From an uncultured Caryophanales bacterium (GTDB lineage: Bacteria; Bacillota_I; Bacilli_A; RF39; UBA660), in contig CAMOVZ010000013.1 of the NCBI GenBank assembly GCA_946628045.1, forward strand, positions 1 to 14,091: a stretch of 14,091 nt of DNA. Direction: 5' to 3'. The notes below the pieces were generated by a model. That model did not search any database and was not told where the DNA came from. It saw only the letters and a list, made by a program, of their open reading frames with translations. The translations under genes and the position numbers were made by a program. This document shows positions 1 to 7,508 of the stretch, one piece after another; within the stretch, counting starts at the first letter, position 1; every line of letters starts with the position of its first letter.

Positions 1-187
1 TGAAACATTAACTAAAGAACAAATTGATTATTTAGTAGAAAATGGTAAAATGCCAGAAGAAAATGATGATAGATTAGAAAGCTTATCATTGACTAAATTA
101 AGAAAATTAGCTGAAGAAAAAGGTATAAAAGATGTTTCTAAAAAGAGTAAAACTGAATTATTAAAGGAATTAGATCCAACTATCTAA
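1..187 (+). CDS. ftsH: FtsH membrane AAA+ zinc protease, C-terminal end only, with Rho-N/SAP-like tail
   Basis: Only the last 61 codons are present, read from base 2 to TAA at 185-187. The first visible residues (ETLTKEQIDYLVENGKMPE) resemble the end of the FtsH peptidase domain, where a conserved 'ETL...EQI...L...GK(L/M)P' stretch follows the zinc-protease helices. The position directly upstream of dusB and lysS matches ftsH in Bacillus. FtsH is a hexameric inner-membrane ATP-dependent protease that degrades misfolded membrane proteins and some regulators. The last ~35 residues (from LESLSLTKLRKLAEEKGI on) are not typical FtsH. They resemble a helix-extended-helix Rho-N/SAP-type motif, 'L(T/S)..LR.LA.E.GI.....K.ELL..L', often found in nucleic-acid-binding proteins. 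Family identity rests on a short tail plus gene order; the catalytic domains lie outside the window. Confidence 0.75.
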   Translation, partial: ETLTKEQIDYLVENGKMPEENDDRLESLSLTKLRKLAEEKGIKDVSKKSKTELLKELDPTI

Positions 188-197
188 TTCTTTTTTT
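163..197 (+). terminator. Intrinsic terminator of ftsH, overlapping its stop codon
   Basis: Perfect 9-bp inverted repeat GAATTAGAT (167-175) / ATCTAATTC (182-190) with loop CCAACT, extendable outward by one G-T and three A-T pairs, followed by a T7 tract (191-197). The left arm encodes the last FtsH residues and the TAA stop (185-187) lies in the right arm. Confidence 0.85.
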
Positions 198-198
198 G

Positions 199-226
199 TT
201 GAAAAATATTTTTTTTATATTATAAT
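199..226 (+). promoter_or_regulatory. Sigma-A promoter of mscL
   Basis: TTGAAA (199-204), 16-bp spacer, TATAAT (221-226). Transcription should start near 232-234, downstream of the in-frame ATG at 227, which supports the later start at 248. It begins just after the ftsH terminator. Confidence 0.75.
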
Positions 227-247
227 ATGGTTAAAGGAGCTGAGAAT

Positions 248-685
248 ATGGATAAGAAAAAGAAAGAAAAATTAGATAAAATCAAAGGAAAAGGAAAAGG
301 ATTCTTCGGAGAATTTAAAGATTTTGTATTACGTGGAAATGTTATGGATATGGCTATCGGTGTTATTATTGGTGGTGCATTCCAAGGAATCGTTACTGCA
401 TTAACTAGTGATTTTATTAATCCATTAATTAATGGTATTGGTGGAGCTAAAGTTGGTGGAACTTTTGAAATCTATGGTGGACAAGTAATAAAATATGGTG
501 ATTTTATTACTGCTGTTATCAATTTCTTAATTATGGCTTTAGTATTATTTATTCTTTTAAAAGTTGTAAATAGTATTTTAGAAGCTGGTAAGAAAAAGAA
601 AACAGAAGAAACACCAGCAGTAGTTAAGTCAGATGAGACTTTACTACTTGAGGAAATTAGAGATTTATTAAAAAAACAAAAGTAA
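248..685 (+). CDS. mscL: Large-conductance mechanosensitive channel MscL
   Basis: A homopentameric membrane channel that opens under high membrane tension to release solutes during hypo-osmotic shock. The 145-residue product has the family layout. There is a Lys-rich N-terminal segment (residues 1-18), then the amphipathic 'FKDFVLRGNVMDMAIGVIIG' start of TM1 (about 23-50). A Gly-rich periplasmic loop (62-83), TM2 (about 84-108) and a charged C-terminal helix ending ETLLLEEIRDLLKKQK follow. The start at 248 is chosen over the in-frame ATG at 227 because AAGGAG (234-239) lies 8 nt before it and the promoter -10 ends at 226. The N-terminal Lys-rich stretch is longer than in most MscL proteins. 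The gene is monocistronic, between its own promoter and terminator, and is not a usual member of this block in Bacillus. Confidence 0.95.
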   Translation: MDKKKKEKLDKIKGKGKGFFGEFKDFVLRGNVMDMAIGVIIGGAFQGIVTALTSDFINPLINGIGGAKVGGTFEIYGGQVIKYGDFITAVINFLIMALVLFILLKVVNSILEAGKKKKTEETPAVVKSDETLLLEEIRDLLKKQK

Positions 686-690
686 AAAAC

Positions 691-716
691 AAATGATTCC
701 TTAAGGAATCATTTTT
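691..716 (+). terminator. Intrinsic terminator of mscL
   Basis: A 10-bp stem AAATGATTCC (691-700) / GGAATCATTT (705-714) with loop TTAA, followed by TTTTT. The stem lies 5 nt after the mscL stop codon. A-rich sequence upstream could make it partly bidirectional. Confidence 0.85.
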
Positions 717-718
717 AG

Positions 719-747
719 TTGTTTTAATTTGTTTTTTGTAATATAAT
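719..747 (+). promoter_or_regulatory. Promoter of the dusB-RDD-lysS operon
   Basis: TTGTTT (719-724), 17-bp spacer, TATAAT (742-747). The -35 box begins right after the mscL terminator T-tract. The next start codon is 25 nt after the -10. Confidence 0.75.
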
Positions 748-772
748 ATGTACGTTAAGAAAAGGGATTATT

Positions 773-1759
773 ATGGAATGGAATATAGGAAATGTTAAAA
801 TTAAGAATCAAATAGTATTAGCTCCTATGGCTGGTGTGTGTAATTCTGCATATAGAAGAATATGTAAAGAAATGGGTTGTGGGTTAATATATGCTGAAAT
901 GGTTAGTGATAAAGCAATTACTTTTAATAATAAAAAGACTATTGATATGCTTTATATGGAAGAGTCTGAAAGACCAATAGTACAGCAAATATTTGGATCT
1001 GATAAATCTTCTTTTGTAGAAGCTGCTAAATATATCTATCTTAATATGAGACCTGATATTATAGATATTAATATGGGGTGTCCTGTTCCTAAGGTAGCAG
1101 TCCGTGCACAAGCTGGTTCTGCTCTTTTAAAGGATGTAGATAAAATATATGATATTGTAAAAGCAGTTGTAGAAGCCGTTCCTATTCCTGTCACTGTTAA
1201 AATAAGAAGTGGTTGGGATAATAAACATATTAATGCAGTAGAAGTTGCAAAGGTAATTGAAAAAGCAGGAGCAAGTGCAATATGTGTTCATCCTAGAACA
1301 AGAGCTCAAGGATATAGTGGAAAATCTGATTGGAATATAATAAAAGAAGTAAAAGAAAATGTAAAAATTCCAGTTATTGGTAATGGTGATGTTAAAAGTC
1401 CAATGGATGCTAAACGTATGCTTGAAGAAACTGGTTGTGATGCAGTTATGATAGGGCGTGGTGTATTAGGTAATCCATGGCTTATTCGAAACTGTATTAA
1501 TTATTTAGATGGGAAAGAATTAATAGATGTATCTGTTGAAGATAAAATAGATATGTGTTTAAAACATTTAGAATACCTTAAGGAATTAAAGAATGAAAAA
1601 TTAGCTTGTTTAGAAATAAGAAATCATATAGGCTGGTATTTTAAAGGAATAAAAAGCGCTAATGAATTAAAAAATAAGGTCTATAAAACTACGAATATTC
1701 ATGATATAATTTGTTTGTTGAAAGAATTTAAGGAGGAAAAATTATGGCTAAAGAATTAA
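773..1759 (+). CDS. dusB: tRNA-dihydrouridine synthase (DusB/Dus1 type)
   Basis: An FMN-dependent enzyme that uses NADPH to reduce uridines in the tRNA D-loop to dihydrouridine. The 328-residue product shows the family signatures. APMAGV (17-22) begins the FMN-binding TIM barrel. INMGCPVPK (99-107) contains the catalytic Cys103, and VKIRSGWD (142-149) contributes FMN and substrate contacts. A phosphate-binding 'VIGNGDV' and 'MIGRGVLGNPWLI' lie near residues 200-240, and a C-terminal helical domain with IRNHIGWYFKG completes it. The start at 773 follows AAGGGA (762-767). It is the first gene of an operon, and its last 16 nt overlap the RDD gene, implying translational coupling. dusB next to lysS is the arrangement seen in Bacillus. 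Confidence 0.95.
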   Translation: MEWNIGNVKIKNQIVLAPMAGVCNSAYRRICKEMGCGLIYAEMVSDKAITFNNKKTIDMLYMEESERPIVQQIFGSDKSSFVEAAKYIYLNMRPDIIDINMGCPVPKVAVRAQAGSALLKDVDKIYDIVKAVVEAVPIPVTVKIRSGWDNKHINAVEVAKVIEKAGASAICVHPRTRAQGYSGKSDWNIIKEVKENVKIPVIGNGDVKSPMDAKRMLEETGCDAVMIGRGVLGNPWLIRNCINYLDGKELIDVSVEDKIDMCLKHLEYLKELKNEKLACLEIRNHIGWYFKGIKSANELKNKVYKTTNIHDIICLLKEFKEEKLWLKN

Positions 1760-2343
1760 AAAGAGCGTCTTTTGTTAAAAGACTTTGTGCATATGTAATA
1801 GACTTTTTAATAATATTAATGGTTGGTAGTATATTATCTTTTCCGTTTACTAATAGTGAAAAGACGTTAGAATTACAAAATGAAACTACTACTGTATTAG
1901 AACAATATCAGGCTGGTGAAATTACACCTGATGAATATTTATCAAGATTTTCAGATATTTATTATAGATTAGGTAGAGAAAGTGGAATTGCTACTTTTAT
2001 TGAAATAATAATAGGAATATTATATTATGTAGTTTTCCAATTATATAATAAAGGACAAACTATAGGTAAAAAAATAATGGGTATTAAGATAATATCTGAT
2101 ACTGGTGATTTAAGTATGAATCAAATGATATTTAGGGCATTTATATCTAATACAATACTTTTGAATATCATTAATTTTGGATTTATTACATTTGCTAGTA
2201 AATCAGTATATACTGGTGTATCATCAACATTTACTATGTTTCAATATGCTATTACATTTATTTCAATAATATTAGCAACTACAAATGAAGGTAGAACTAT
2301 TCATGATAGAATAGTACATACTAGAGTGGTAAGTATTAAATAG
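1744..2343 (+). CDS. RDD family integral membrane protein
   Basis: A 199-residue membrane protein of the RDD family. The family's conserved Arg and first Asp are seen as R13 and D20 in 'VKRLCAYVIDFLIILMVG' (11-28, first TM). The typical 'GQTIGKKIMGIKII' motif sits at 104-117 and the terminal 'GRTIHDRIVHTRVV' with the second Asp at 183-196. Hydrophobic segments lie at about 15-35, 82-100, 130-150 and 163-180. RDD proteins have mixed or unknown roles, including transport and cation/proton exchange in some cases, so no substrate can be assigned. The start at 1744 has a strong AGGAGG (1731-1736) inside the end of dusB, so the gene is co-transcribed and probably coupled to dusB. Its stop TAG (2341-2343) forms part of the lysS ribosome-binding site. 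Confidence 0.85.
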   Translation: MAKELKRASFVKRLCAYVIDFLIILMVGSILSFPFTNSEKTLELQNETTTVLEQYQAGEITPDEYLSRFSDIYYRLGRESGIATFIEIIIGILYYVVFQLYNKGQTIGKKIMGIKIISDTGDLSMNQMIFRAFISNTILLNIINFGFITFASKSVYTGVSSTFTMFQYAITFISIILATTNEGRTIHDRIVHTRVVSIK

Positions 2344-2352
2344 GAGGTTTTT

Positions 2353-3846
2353 ATGAGAGAATTTTCAGAACAAGAATTAGTTAGAAGAGAAAAGAAAAAT
2401 AAATTAGTTGAATTAGGTTTAGATGCTTTTGGTCAAAGATATGACAGAGAAGATTATGCTTTAGATATTAAGGAAAAATATAAAGATGTTGATCATGATG
2501 CATTTGAAAATATGAATGATACTGCTAAAGTAGCTGGAAGAATTATGTTTATTAGAAAAATGGGTAAGGCATCATTCTTTAGTATTCAAGATAAAACTGG
2601 ATCTATTCAAATATATATATCAATTAATGATATTGGTGAAGAGTCTTATGAATTGTTTAAATCAGCTGACATTGGTGATATAGTTGGTGTTTATGGAAAA
2701 GTAATGAAGACTAAGACTGGTGAAGTTACTATTAAATGTTTAGAGTATACTCATTTAGTTAAAGCACTTCGACCATTACCTGAAAAATTCCATGGATTAG
2801 TAGATAAAGAAGAAAGATATAGAAGAAGATATGTTGACTTAATAATGAATGAAGAAAGTAAGAAAGTGGCATTTATGAGACCAAAAATTATACGTGCTAT
2901 TCAAAATTTCTTAGATAATAGAGGATTTGTTGAAGTTGAAACTCCTATTTTAACAACATTATTAACAGGAGCAAGTGCACGTCCATTTACTACACATCAT
3001 AATGCTCAAGATATCGATATGTATTTAAGAATAGCTCTTGAATTAAACTTAAAAAGATTACTTGTAGGTGGAATGGAAAGAGTTTATGAAATAGGTAGAA
3101 CATTTAGAAATGAAGGAATGGATCCACAACATAATCCAGAATTCACTTTAATGGAATTATATCAAGCATATAGTGATTTAGATGGAATGATGGAATTAAC
3201 TGAAAGTATGTATAAATATATTGCTAATGAAGTATGTGGTAAGACTACTTTCCATTATTTAGGTCATGACATTGATCTTTCTGGTGATTGGAAGAGAATT
3301 TCAATGACTGATGCTATAAAAGAAAAAACAGGAATTGATTTTAAAGCAATTGATTCTTTAGATGAATGTTTAAAATTAGCTAGTGAACATAATATAGAGT
3401 TAGAAGAACATGAAAAACAATATGGTCATATTATTAATAAATTCTTTGAAAAATATGTAGAAGAAACATTAATAGAACCAACATTCTTATATGGACATCC
3501 AATTGAAATTAGTCCTTTAACTAAGAAGGATCCAGATGATCCTAGATTCACTCAAAGATTTGAATTGTTTATTTCAGGACATGAATGTGCTAATGCTTAT
3601 ACTGAGCTAAATGATCCAGATGATCAATTAGAAAGATTTGAAGCACAATTAAAAGAAAAAGATATGGGTAATGAAGAAGCAAATGATATAGATATGGACT
3701 TTATTGAAGCATTAGAATATGGTATGCCTCCAGCTGGTGGTATAGGATATGGTATTGATCGTATGATTATGTTATTTACTGAACAAGAATCAATCAGAGA
3801 TGTGCTATTATTCCCTACAATGAAGGAGAAAAAGAAAGAAGATTAA
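2353..3846 (+). CDS. lysS: Lysyl-tRNA synthetase, class II
   Basis: Charges tRNA-Lys with lysine using ATP. The 497-residue product is normal length for bacterial class II LysRS. It has an N-terminal OB-fold anticodon-binding domain (about 55-145, with 'VAGRIMFIRKMGKASFFSIQD'), then the class II catalytic core. Motif 2 is 'FRNEGMDPQHNPEFTLMELY' near residues 251-270. The late core contains 'SGHECANAYTELNDP', and motif 3 is GYGIDRMIMLF (465-475) with its ATP-binding Arg470. The Shine-Dalgarno TAGGAGG (2341-2347) overlaps the stop codon of the RDD gene. It is the last gene of the dusB operon; the terminator begins inside its final codons, which encode a Lys-rich tail. Confidence 0.98.
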   Translation: MREFSEQELVRREKKNKLVELGLDAFGQRYDREDYALDIKEKYKDVDHDAFENMNDTAKVAGRIMFIRKMGKASFFSIQDKTGSIQIYISINDIGEESYELFKSADIGDIVGVYGKVMKTKTGEVTIKCLEYTHLVKALRPLPEKFHGLVDKEERYRRRYVDLIMNEESKKVAFMRPKIIRAIQNFLDNRGFVEVETPILTTLLTGASARPFTTHHNAQDIDMYLRIALELNLKRLLVGGMERVYEIGRTFRNEGMDPQHNPEFTLMELYQAYSDLDGMMELTESMYKYIANEVCGKTTFHYLGHDIDLSGDWKRISMTDAIKEKTGIDFKAIDSLDECLKLASEHNIELEEHEKQYGHIINKFFEKYVEETLIEPTFLYGHPIEISPLTKKDPDDPRFTQRFELFISGHECANAYTELNDPDDQLERFEAQLKEKDMGNEEANDIDMDFIEALEYGMPPAGGIGYGIDRMIMLFTEQESIRDVLLFPTMKEKKKED

Positions 3847-3861
3847 TTCTTCTTTTTTTTT
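3835..3861 (+). terminator. Intrinsic terminator of the dusB-RDD-lysS operon
   Basis: Stem AAAGAAGA (3835-3842) / TCTTCTTT (3848-3855) with loop TTAAT holding most of the lysS stop codon (3844-3846), running into nine Ts (3853-3861). The stem is AT-rich, so it is weaker than the others. Confidence 0.7.
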
Positions 3862-3882
3862 ATGAAAAAAATGTGTAAATAC

Positions 3883-3911
3883 TTGTAAAAAGCACTTGAA
3901 AAGAATATAAT
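3883..3911 (+). promoter_or_regulatory. Promoter of the YfcC-like carrier gene
   Basis: TTGTAA (3883-3888), 17-bp spacer, TATAAT (3906-3911). The -10 ends 18 nt before the start codon, so the mRNA should begin almost at the GGGAGG (3918-3923). A direct repeat ACTTGTAAAA (3881-3890) / ACTTGAAAAG (3894-3903) overlaps it and could be an operator. Confidence 0.75.
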
Positions 3912-3929
3912 TATTATGGGAGGTTAATT

Positions 3930-5492
3930 ATGAAGAAACATAATACAATAAAAGTCGTTCTTATTACTATGCTAGTGTTCTTATTATTATCTTGGATATT
4001 ACCAGCTGCTTATTATTCAGGACAATATGTAGATCAAGGACGCGTTCAAATGGGATTATTTGATTTATTTAATTATCCATTAACTGCATTAAGTTATTTT
4101 GGATATATTGGATTATTCTTTATCCTAGTTGGAGGATTCTATGGAATTTTATATAAGATTCCAGCTTATCGTACATTCTTAGATAGAATTGTAAAATTAT
4201 TTGAAGGAAAAGAAAGTATTGCTTTAGGAATTATGATAGTTGTAATTTCTGTATTAGTATCTATTTGTGGATTACAATTTGGAATTGCTCTATTTATTCC
4301 ATTCATAGTAGCATTAATCTTATTAATGGGATATGATAAAATCACTGCTGCTTTAGTAACAGTAGGTTCTATAGTAGCTGGTTTAGTTGGTACTACTTAT
4401 GCAGTTAATAATACTAACATTTTAACTAGTTCATTAGGATTAGATGCTGATTTTCAAATTGGTGTAAGATTTATTATTCTATTAGTAGGAATTGTTTTAG
4501 TTATTTTCAATACATTAATGTATGCAAAAGCTAAAGGTAAGGTTAAGATTTCTAAGAAAGAAGAAATTAAAGAAGAAATCAAAGAAAAAGTAGAAAAGAT
4601 AGAAAAAGCAGTATCTAATGCTAAGAAAGCACCTGCTAAAAAATCTAGTGCTAAAAAGACTACTACTAAGAAAACAACTAAATCTTCTAAAAAAGGTAAA
4701 AGTGCAAATAAAGCTGCTTTAATTGATGAAGATGTAATTGTTGTACCTGCTAAGGTTAGTGGAAATCATAAAGTTTGGCCATTTGTTTTAACATTTAGTT
4801 TATTATTTGTACTATTTGTTTTAGCATTCTTACCATGGGCTACATTTAAAGTAGATATGTTTGATAAAGCTACTCAAGCTGTTCAAGAATTTACTTTATT
4901 TAAATTCCCAATCTTTGCTAAATTATTAGGAACTATTAATTCATTTGGTAATTGGACAATTACAGATATGTTCTTACCAATGGGATTAGTAATTTTAATC
5001 TTAGTATTAATCTATAAAGTTAAATTAGATGATGTATTTGATGGATTTATTGAAGGAGCTAAAAAAGCTTTAGCACCATTCGCTGTTGTTATATTACTAT
5101 ATAGTATTTTAGTATTAGTAACATATCATCCATTCCAATTAGTTATCTATAAAGCTATTTTAGGATTAAGTAAAGGATTTAATATTGTTACAACTATAAT
5201 AGTTGCATTACTTGCTCCAATCTTTAATTCAGATGTTGCATATAGTGCACAATCAGTTGTTCCATATTTCACAAGCATAGTAACAAAATCAGATAATTAT
5301 CCATTAGCAGCTGTTATATTCCAATCTATGTATGGAGTTGCAATGTTATTTGCTCCTACAAGTTTAGTATTAATGGGTATATTAGCTTATCTTAAAGTTT
5401 CTTATAAAGAATGGTTAAAAACTATTTGGAAATTATTATTAGAATTATTCGTAGTTTTATTAATTATCTTTATAGTATTAGCTTTAATATAA
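3930..5492 (+). CDS. YfcC-like (C4-dicarboxylate anaerobic carrier-related) membrane transporter with Lys/Ala-rich central loop
   Basis: A 520-residue polytopic membrane protein. The N-terminal part, with 'LLSWILPAAYYSGQY' (19-33), 'GLFDLFNYPL' (42-51) and 'FILVGGFYGILYK' (64-76), resembles the YfcC/DcuC-type carriers of the ion-transporter superfamily. These usually import or exchange carboxylates or amino-acid-related compounds. Hydrophobic segments fall in two blocks: about 8-26, 57-76, 98-132, 140-158 and 178-198, then about 283-303, 348-362, 380-400, 417-434, 459-484 and 500-520. Between the blocks lies a highly charged loop (about 201-265). It starts with a Glu/Lys helix and continues as an AKKAPAKKSSAKKTTTKK-type segment (231-261) resembling the tail of histone H1. 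By the positive-inside rule the loop is cytoplasmic. The substrate is unknown. The gene has its own promoter, SD (GGGAGG, 3918-3923) and terminator. Confidence 0.7.
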   Translation: MKKHNTIKVVLITMLVFLLLSWILPAAYYSGQYVDQGRVQMGLFDLFNYPLTALSYFGYIGLFFILVGGFYGILYKIPAYRTFLDRIVKLFEGKESIALGIMIVVISVLVSICGLQFGIALFIPFIVALILLMGYDKITAALVTVGSIVAGLVGTTYAVNNTNILTSSLGLDADFQIGVRFIILLVGIVLVIFNTLMYAKAKGKVKISKKEEIKEEIKEKVEKIEKAVSNAKKAPAKKSSAKKTTTKKTTKSSKKGKSANKAALIDEDVIVVPAKVSGNHKVWPFVLTFSLLFVLFVLAFLPWATFKVDMFDKATQAVQEFTLFKFPIFAKLLGTINSFGNWTITDMFLPMGLVILILVLIYKVKLDDVFDGFIEGAKKALAPFAVVILLYSILVLVTYHPFQLVIYKAILGLSKGFNIVTTIIVALLAPIFNSDVAYSAQSVVPYFTSIVTKSDNYPLAAVIFQSMYGVAMLFAPTSLVLMGILAYLKVSYKEWLKTIWKLLLELFVVLLIIFIVLALI

Positions 5493-5501
5493 TATTAAAA
5501 C

Positions 5502-5524
5502 GAAGCCTTAGGGCTTCTTTTTTT
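5502..5524 (+). terminator. Intrinsic terminator of the YfcC-like gene
   Basis: Stem GAAGCC (5502-5507) / GGCTTC (5512-5517) with loop TTAG, followed by seven Ts (5518-5524). It begins 10 nt after the stop codon. Confidence 0.9.
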
Positions 5525-5549
5525 GTCTAAATTTTGGGGATTGTTTTAA

Positions 5550-5578
5550 TTGAATAGATTATTACTTATATTTAGAAT
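5550..5578 (+). promoter_or_regulatory. Promoter of the clpC-like gene
   Basis: TTGAAT (5550-5555), 17-bp spacer, TAGAAT (5573-5578). The -10 ends 16 nt before the ATG at 5595. No CtsR-type heptad repeat (GGTCAAA) or CIRCE element is visible, so the usual heat-shock control of clpC is not evident. Confidence 0.65.
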
Positions 5579-5594
5579 AAATATAGGTGATAAT

Positions 5595-7475
5595 ATGAAT
5601 TTATATTTTGATGAAGATTCTCAAAAAATTATAATAAATGCTAAGAAAGAAATGTATGAATTAAAACATCCTTATGTTGGAAGTGAACATTTGCTTTTGT
5701 CTATATTACATAGTAATTTAGATATTGTTAATAGACTTAATGATTTTGGTATTACTTATAATGGCTTTAGAGATAAATTAATAAGTACTGTTGGGATTGG
5801 TAGAGTTTCTAATACTTGGTTTTTATTTACTCCTATGTTAAGAAGAATAATTAATAATGCTACTTATTATTCTAAAGATAATAGTAAGATGGTTACTCCC
5901 TATAATTTATTTATATCTATATTAGATGAAGGTGATGGTGTAGCTAATAGAATATTAATAAGTATGAATATTGATATAGATAAATTAAGGGATGAATTTA
6001 TTTCTAATGATTATAGATCTATTAATAATAATCTTGTATTAGATGAATTAGCTATTAATATGAATAATAATATTAATAAATATGATCCGGTTATTGATAG
6101 AGATAAGGAGATTGATAGGGTTATTCAGATTCTTTTAAGAAAAAATAAAAATAATCCTTTATTAATAGGAGAAGCTGGTGTTGGTAAAACTGCTATTGTG
6201 GAAGAACTTTCTAGAAGAATAGTAAATGGATTAGTTCCATATAAATTAAAGAATATGACTATTTATAGTGTATCTATGTCTATATTAGTAGCTGGGACTA
6301 AGTATAGAGGAGAATTTGAAGAGCGAATTAATAAGCTATTAAAAGAAGTAGTTAATAATCCTAATGTAATATTATTTATAGATGAAGTTCATACATTAAT
6401 GGGCGCAGGTGGTGCAGAAGGCGCTATTGATGCTTCTAATATAGTAAAACCATTTTTAGCTCGTGGTGATATTAAGGTAATAGGTGCTACTACGATAGAT
6501 GAGTATAATAAATTTATTTCTAATGATAAGGCTTTAGATAGAAGATTTCAAAAAGTATATGTAGATGAAGCTAATAAGGATGCGGTTAAAAATATATTAC
6601 TTGGTTTAAGAAATGTATATGAAAAATATCATGGTGTTATTTTAAAAAAAGATATTTTAAATAAAATAGTAGATATTTCTTTTAATTCTATATTTAATGG
6701 AAAACAACCAGATAAGGCTATTGATTTATTAGATGAAGTTTGTTCTTATGCTACTTTAAATAATTCTTGTAATAGAGAGTTATTTGATTATGAGTTAGCT
6801 ATTAAAAAGATAGAAGATGATAAAAATAGTGAAATAAAGAAACATAATTTTAAAAAAGCCTTGGTTTATAAAAATAGGGAATTAGACTTACGTAGTAAAT
6901 ATAATGATAAATTATTTAATAATAGTAAAGTTATTGTTTGTAGGGATGATATTTATAACGTTATTTATAATAGATATAAATTATTATCTAGTAATGAAGT
7001 TAATAAAAGATTAAATAAGTATGAGATTGATGATAGTATATCTGATATTTTAAAAAAATATGATTATATAAAAAATAATAAGACTATTAATATTCTTTTA
7101 GTTAATAAAAATGTGTTTAATAGTACATTATTGGTAGATAAGATAGCTAAAAATATTTATGAGTGTAATTATATAGTTATAGATATGAACGAATATAAAG
7201 AATATGCTTTTATTGATAGATTTATTAGTTTATTTGATAGTATTAAAGACAATCCATTTAGTATTGTGTATTTTAAAAATATAGATAAGGGAAATAAACG
7301 ATTTATTAATATAATAAAAAATTCTATAGATAGTGGATATATAGATAATAAAATTAATATTACAAAGTGTATTTTTTTTAGTTCATTATCATCTATAGGA
7401 ACTAATATTGGGTTTGATAAAAAGACTATTTCTAATAATAATTTATGTTTTTTTAAAATAGTTAATTATAATTAA
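5595..7475 (+). CDS. clpC: ClpC-like AAA+ unfoldase with intact D1 and degenerate, truncated D2
   Basis: ClpC is a hexameric AAA+ unfoldase that normally feeds substrates to ClpP. This 626-residue product has a double Clp N domain (about 1-145). Its D1 ATPase is complete: Walker A GEAGVGKT (192-199), Walker B LFIDE (260-264), sensor-1 GATT (297-300), arginine-finger region DRRFQ (315-319) and [14 protein letters not shown] (368-381). A short middle domain with a UVR-like helix pair follows (about 405-440). D2 is recognisable by alignment but broken. '[20 protein letters not shown]' (499-516) occupies the Walker A position without GxxGxGKT, and the Walker B region reads IVYFKNIDK (557-565). 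The protein ends near the sensor-1 position (IFFSS, 593-597). The small D2 domain, with its sensor-2 and ClpP-binding loop, is missing; B. subtilis ClpC is about 810 residues. ATG 5595 is preferred to TTG 5550, which is the -35 box; AGGTGAT (5585-5591) is its SD. Confidence 0.85.
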   Translation: MNLYFDEDSQKIIINAKKEMYELKHPYVGSEHLLLSILHSNLDIVNRLNDFGITYNGFRDKLISTVGIGRVSNTWFLFTPMLRRIINNATYYSKDNSKMVTPYNLFISILDEGDGVANRILISMNIDIDKLRDEFISNDYRSINNNLVLDELAINMNNNINKYDPVIDRDKEIDRVIQILLRKNKNNPLLIGEAGVGKTAIVEELSRRIVNGLVPYKLKNMTIYSVSMSILVAGTKYRGEFEERINKLLKEVVNNPNVILFIDEVHTLMGAGGAEGAIDASNIVKPFLARGDIKVIGATTIDEYNKFISNDKALDRRFQKVYVDEANKDAVKNILLGLRNVYEKYHGVILKKDILNKIVDISFNSIFNGKQPDKAIDLLDEVCSYATLNNSCNRELFDYELAIKKIEDDKNSEIKKHNFKKALVYKNRELDLRSKYNDKLFNNSKVIVCRDDIYNVIYNRYKLLSSNEVNKRLNKYEIDDSISDILKKYDYIKNNKTINILLVNKNVFNSTLLVDKIAKNIYECNYIVIDMNEYKEYAFIDRFISLFDSIKDNPFSIVYFKNIDKGNKRFINIIKNSIDSGYIDNKINITKCIFFSSLSSIGTNIGFDKKTISNNNLCFFKIVNYN

Positions 7476-7481
7476 TTTATA

Positions 7482-7490
7482 TGTTATAAT
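7482..7490 (+). promoter_or_regulatory. Extended -10 promoter of cysS
   Basis: TGT-TATAAT (7482-7490) is an extended -10. The -35 position 17 bp upstream (TTAATT, 7462-7467) is weak and lies in the last codons of the clpC-like gene. The SD AGGTGAT (7499-7505) follows within 9 nt. Confidence 0.7.
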
Positions 7491-7508
7491 ACTTTTGTAG
7501 GTGATTTT

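Noticed and set aside
227..247. Upstream ATG for mscL
   Set aside because: It overlaps the end of the -10 box and lies upstream of the predicted transcription start; the SD at 234-239 serves the ATG at 248.
884..1309. Open frames on the minus strand inside dusB
   Set aside because: They lie opposite well-supported coding sequence, have no SD or promoter, and give low-complexity Ile/Tyr/Asn/Cys-rich translations typical of the complement of AT-rich genes.
5550..5594. TTG start adding 15 residues to the ClpC-like protein
   Set aside because: The TTG is part of the likely -35 box and has no SD. The Clp N domain starts properly at the ATG at 5595, which has a good AGGTGAT.
5493..5594. CtsR or HrcA operator before the clpC-like gene
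   Set aside because: Looked for tandem GGTCAAA heptads and for TTAGCACTC/GAGTGCTAA; neither is present.
7377..7508. Frameshift that would restore the rest of ClpC D2
   Set aside because: Only 33 nt separate the stop from cysS, so there is no room for the missing ~150-180 residues in any frame.
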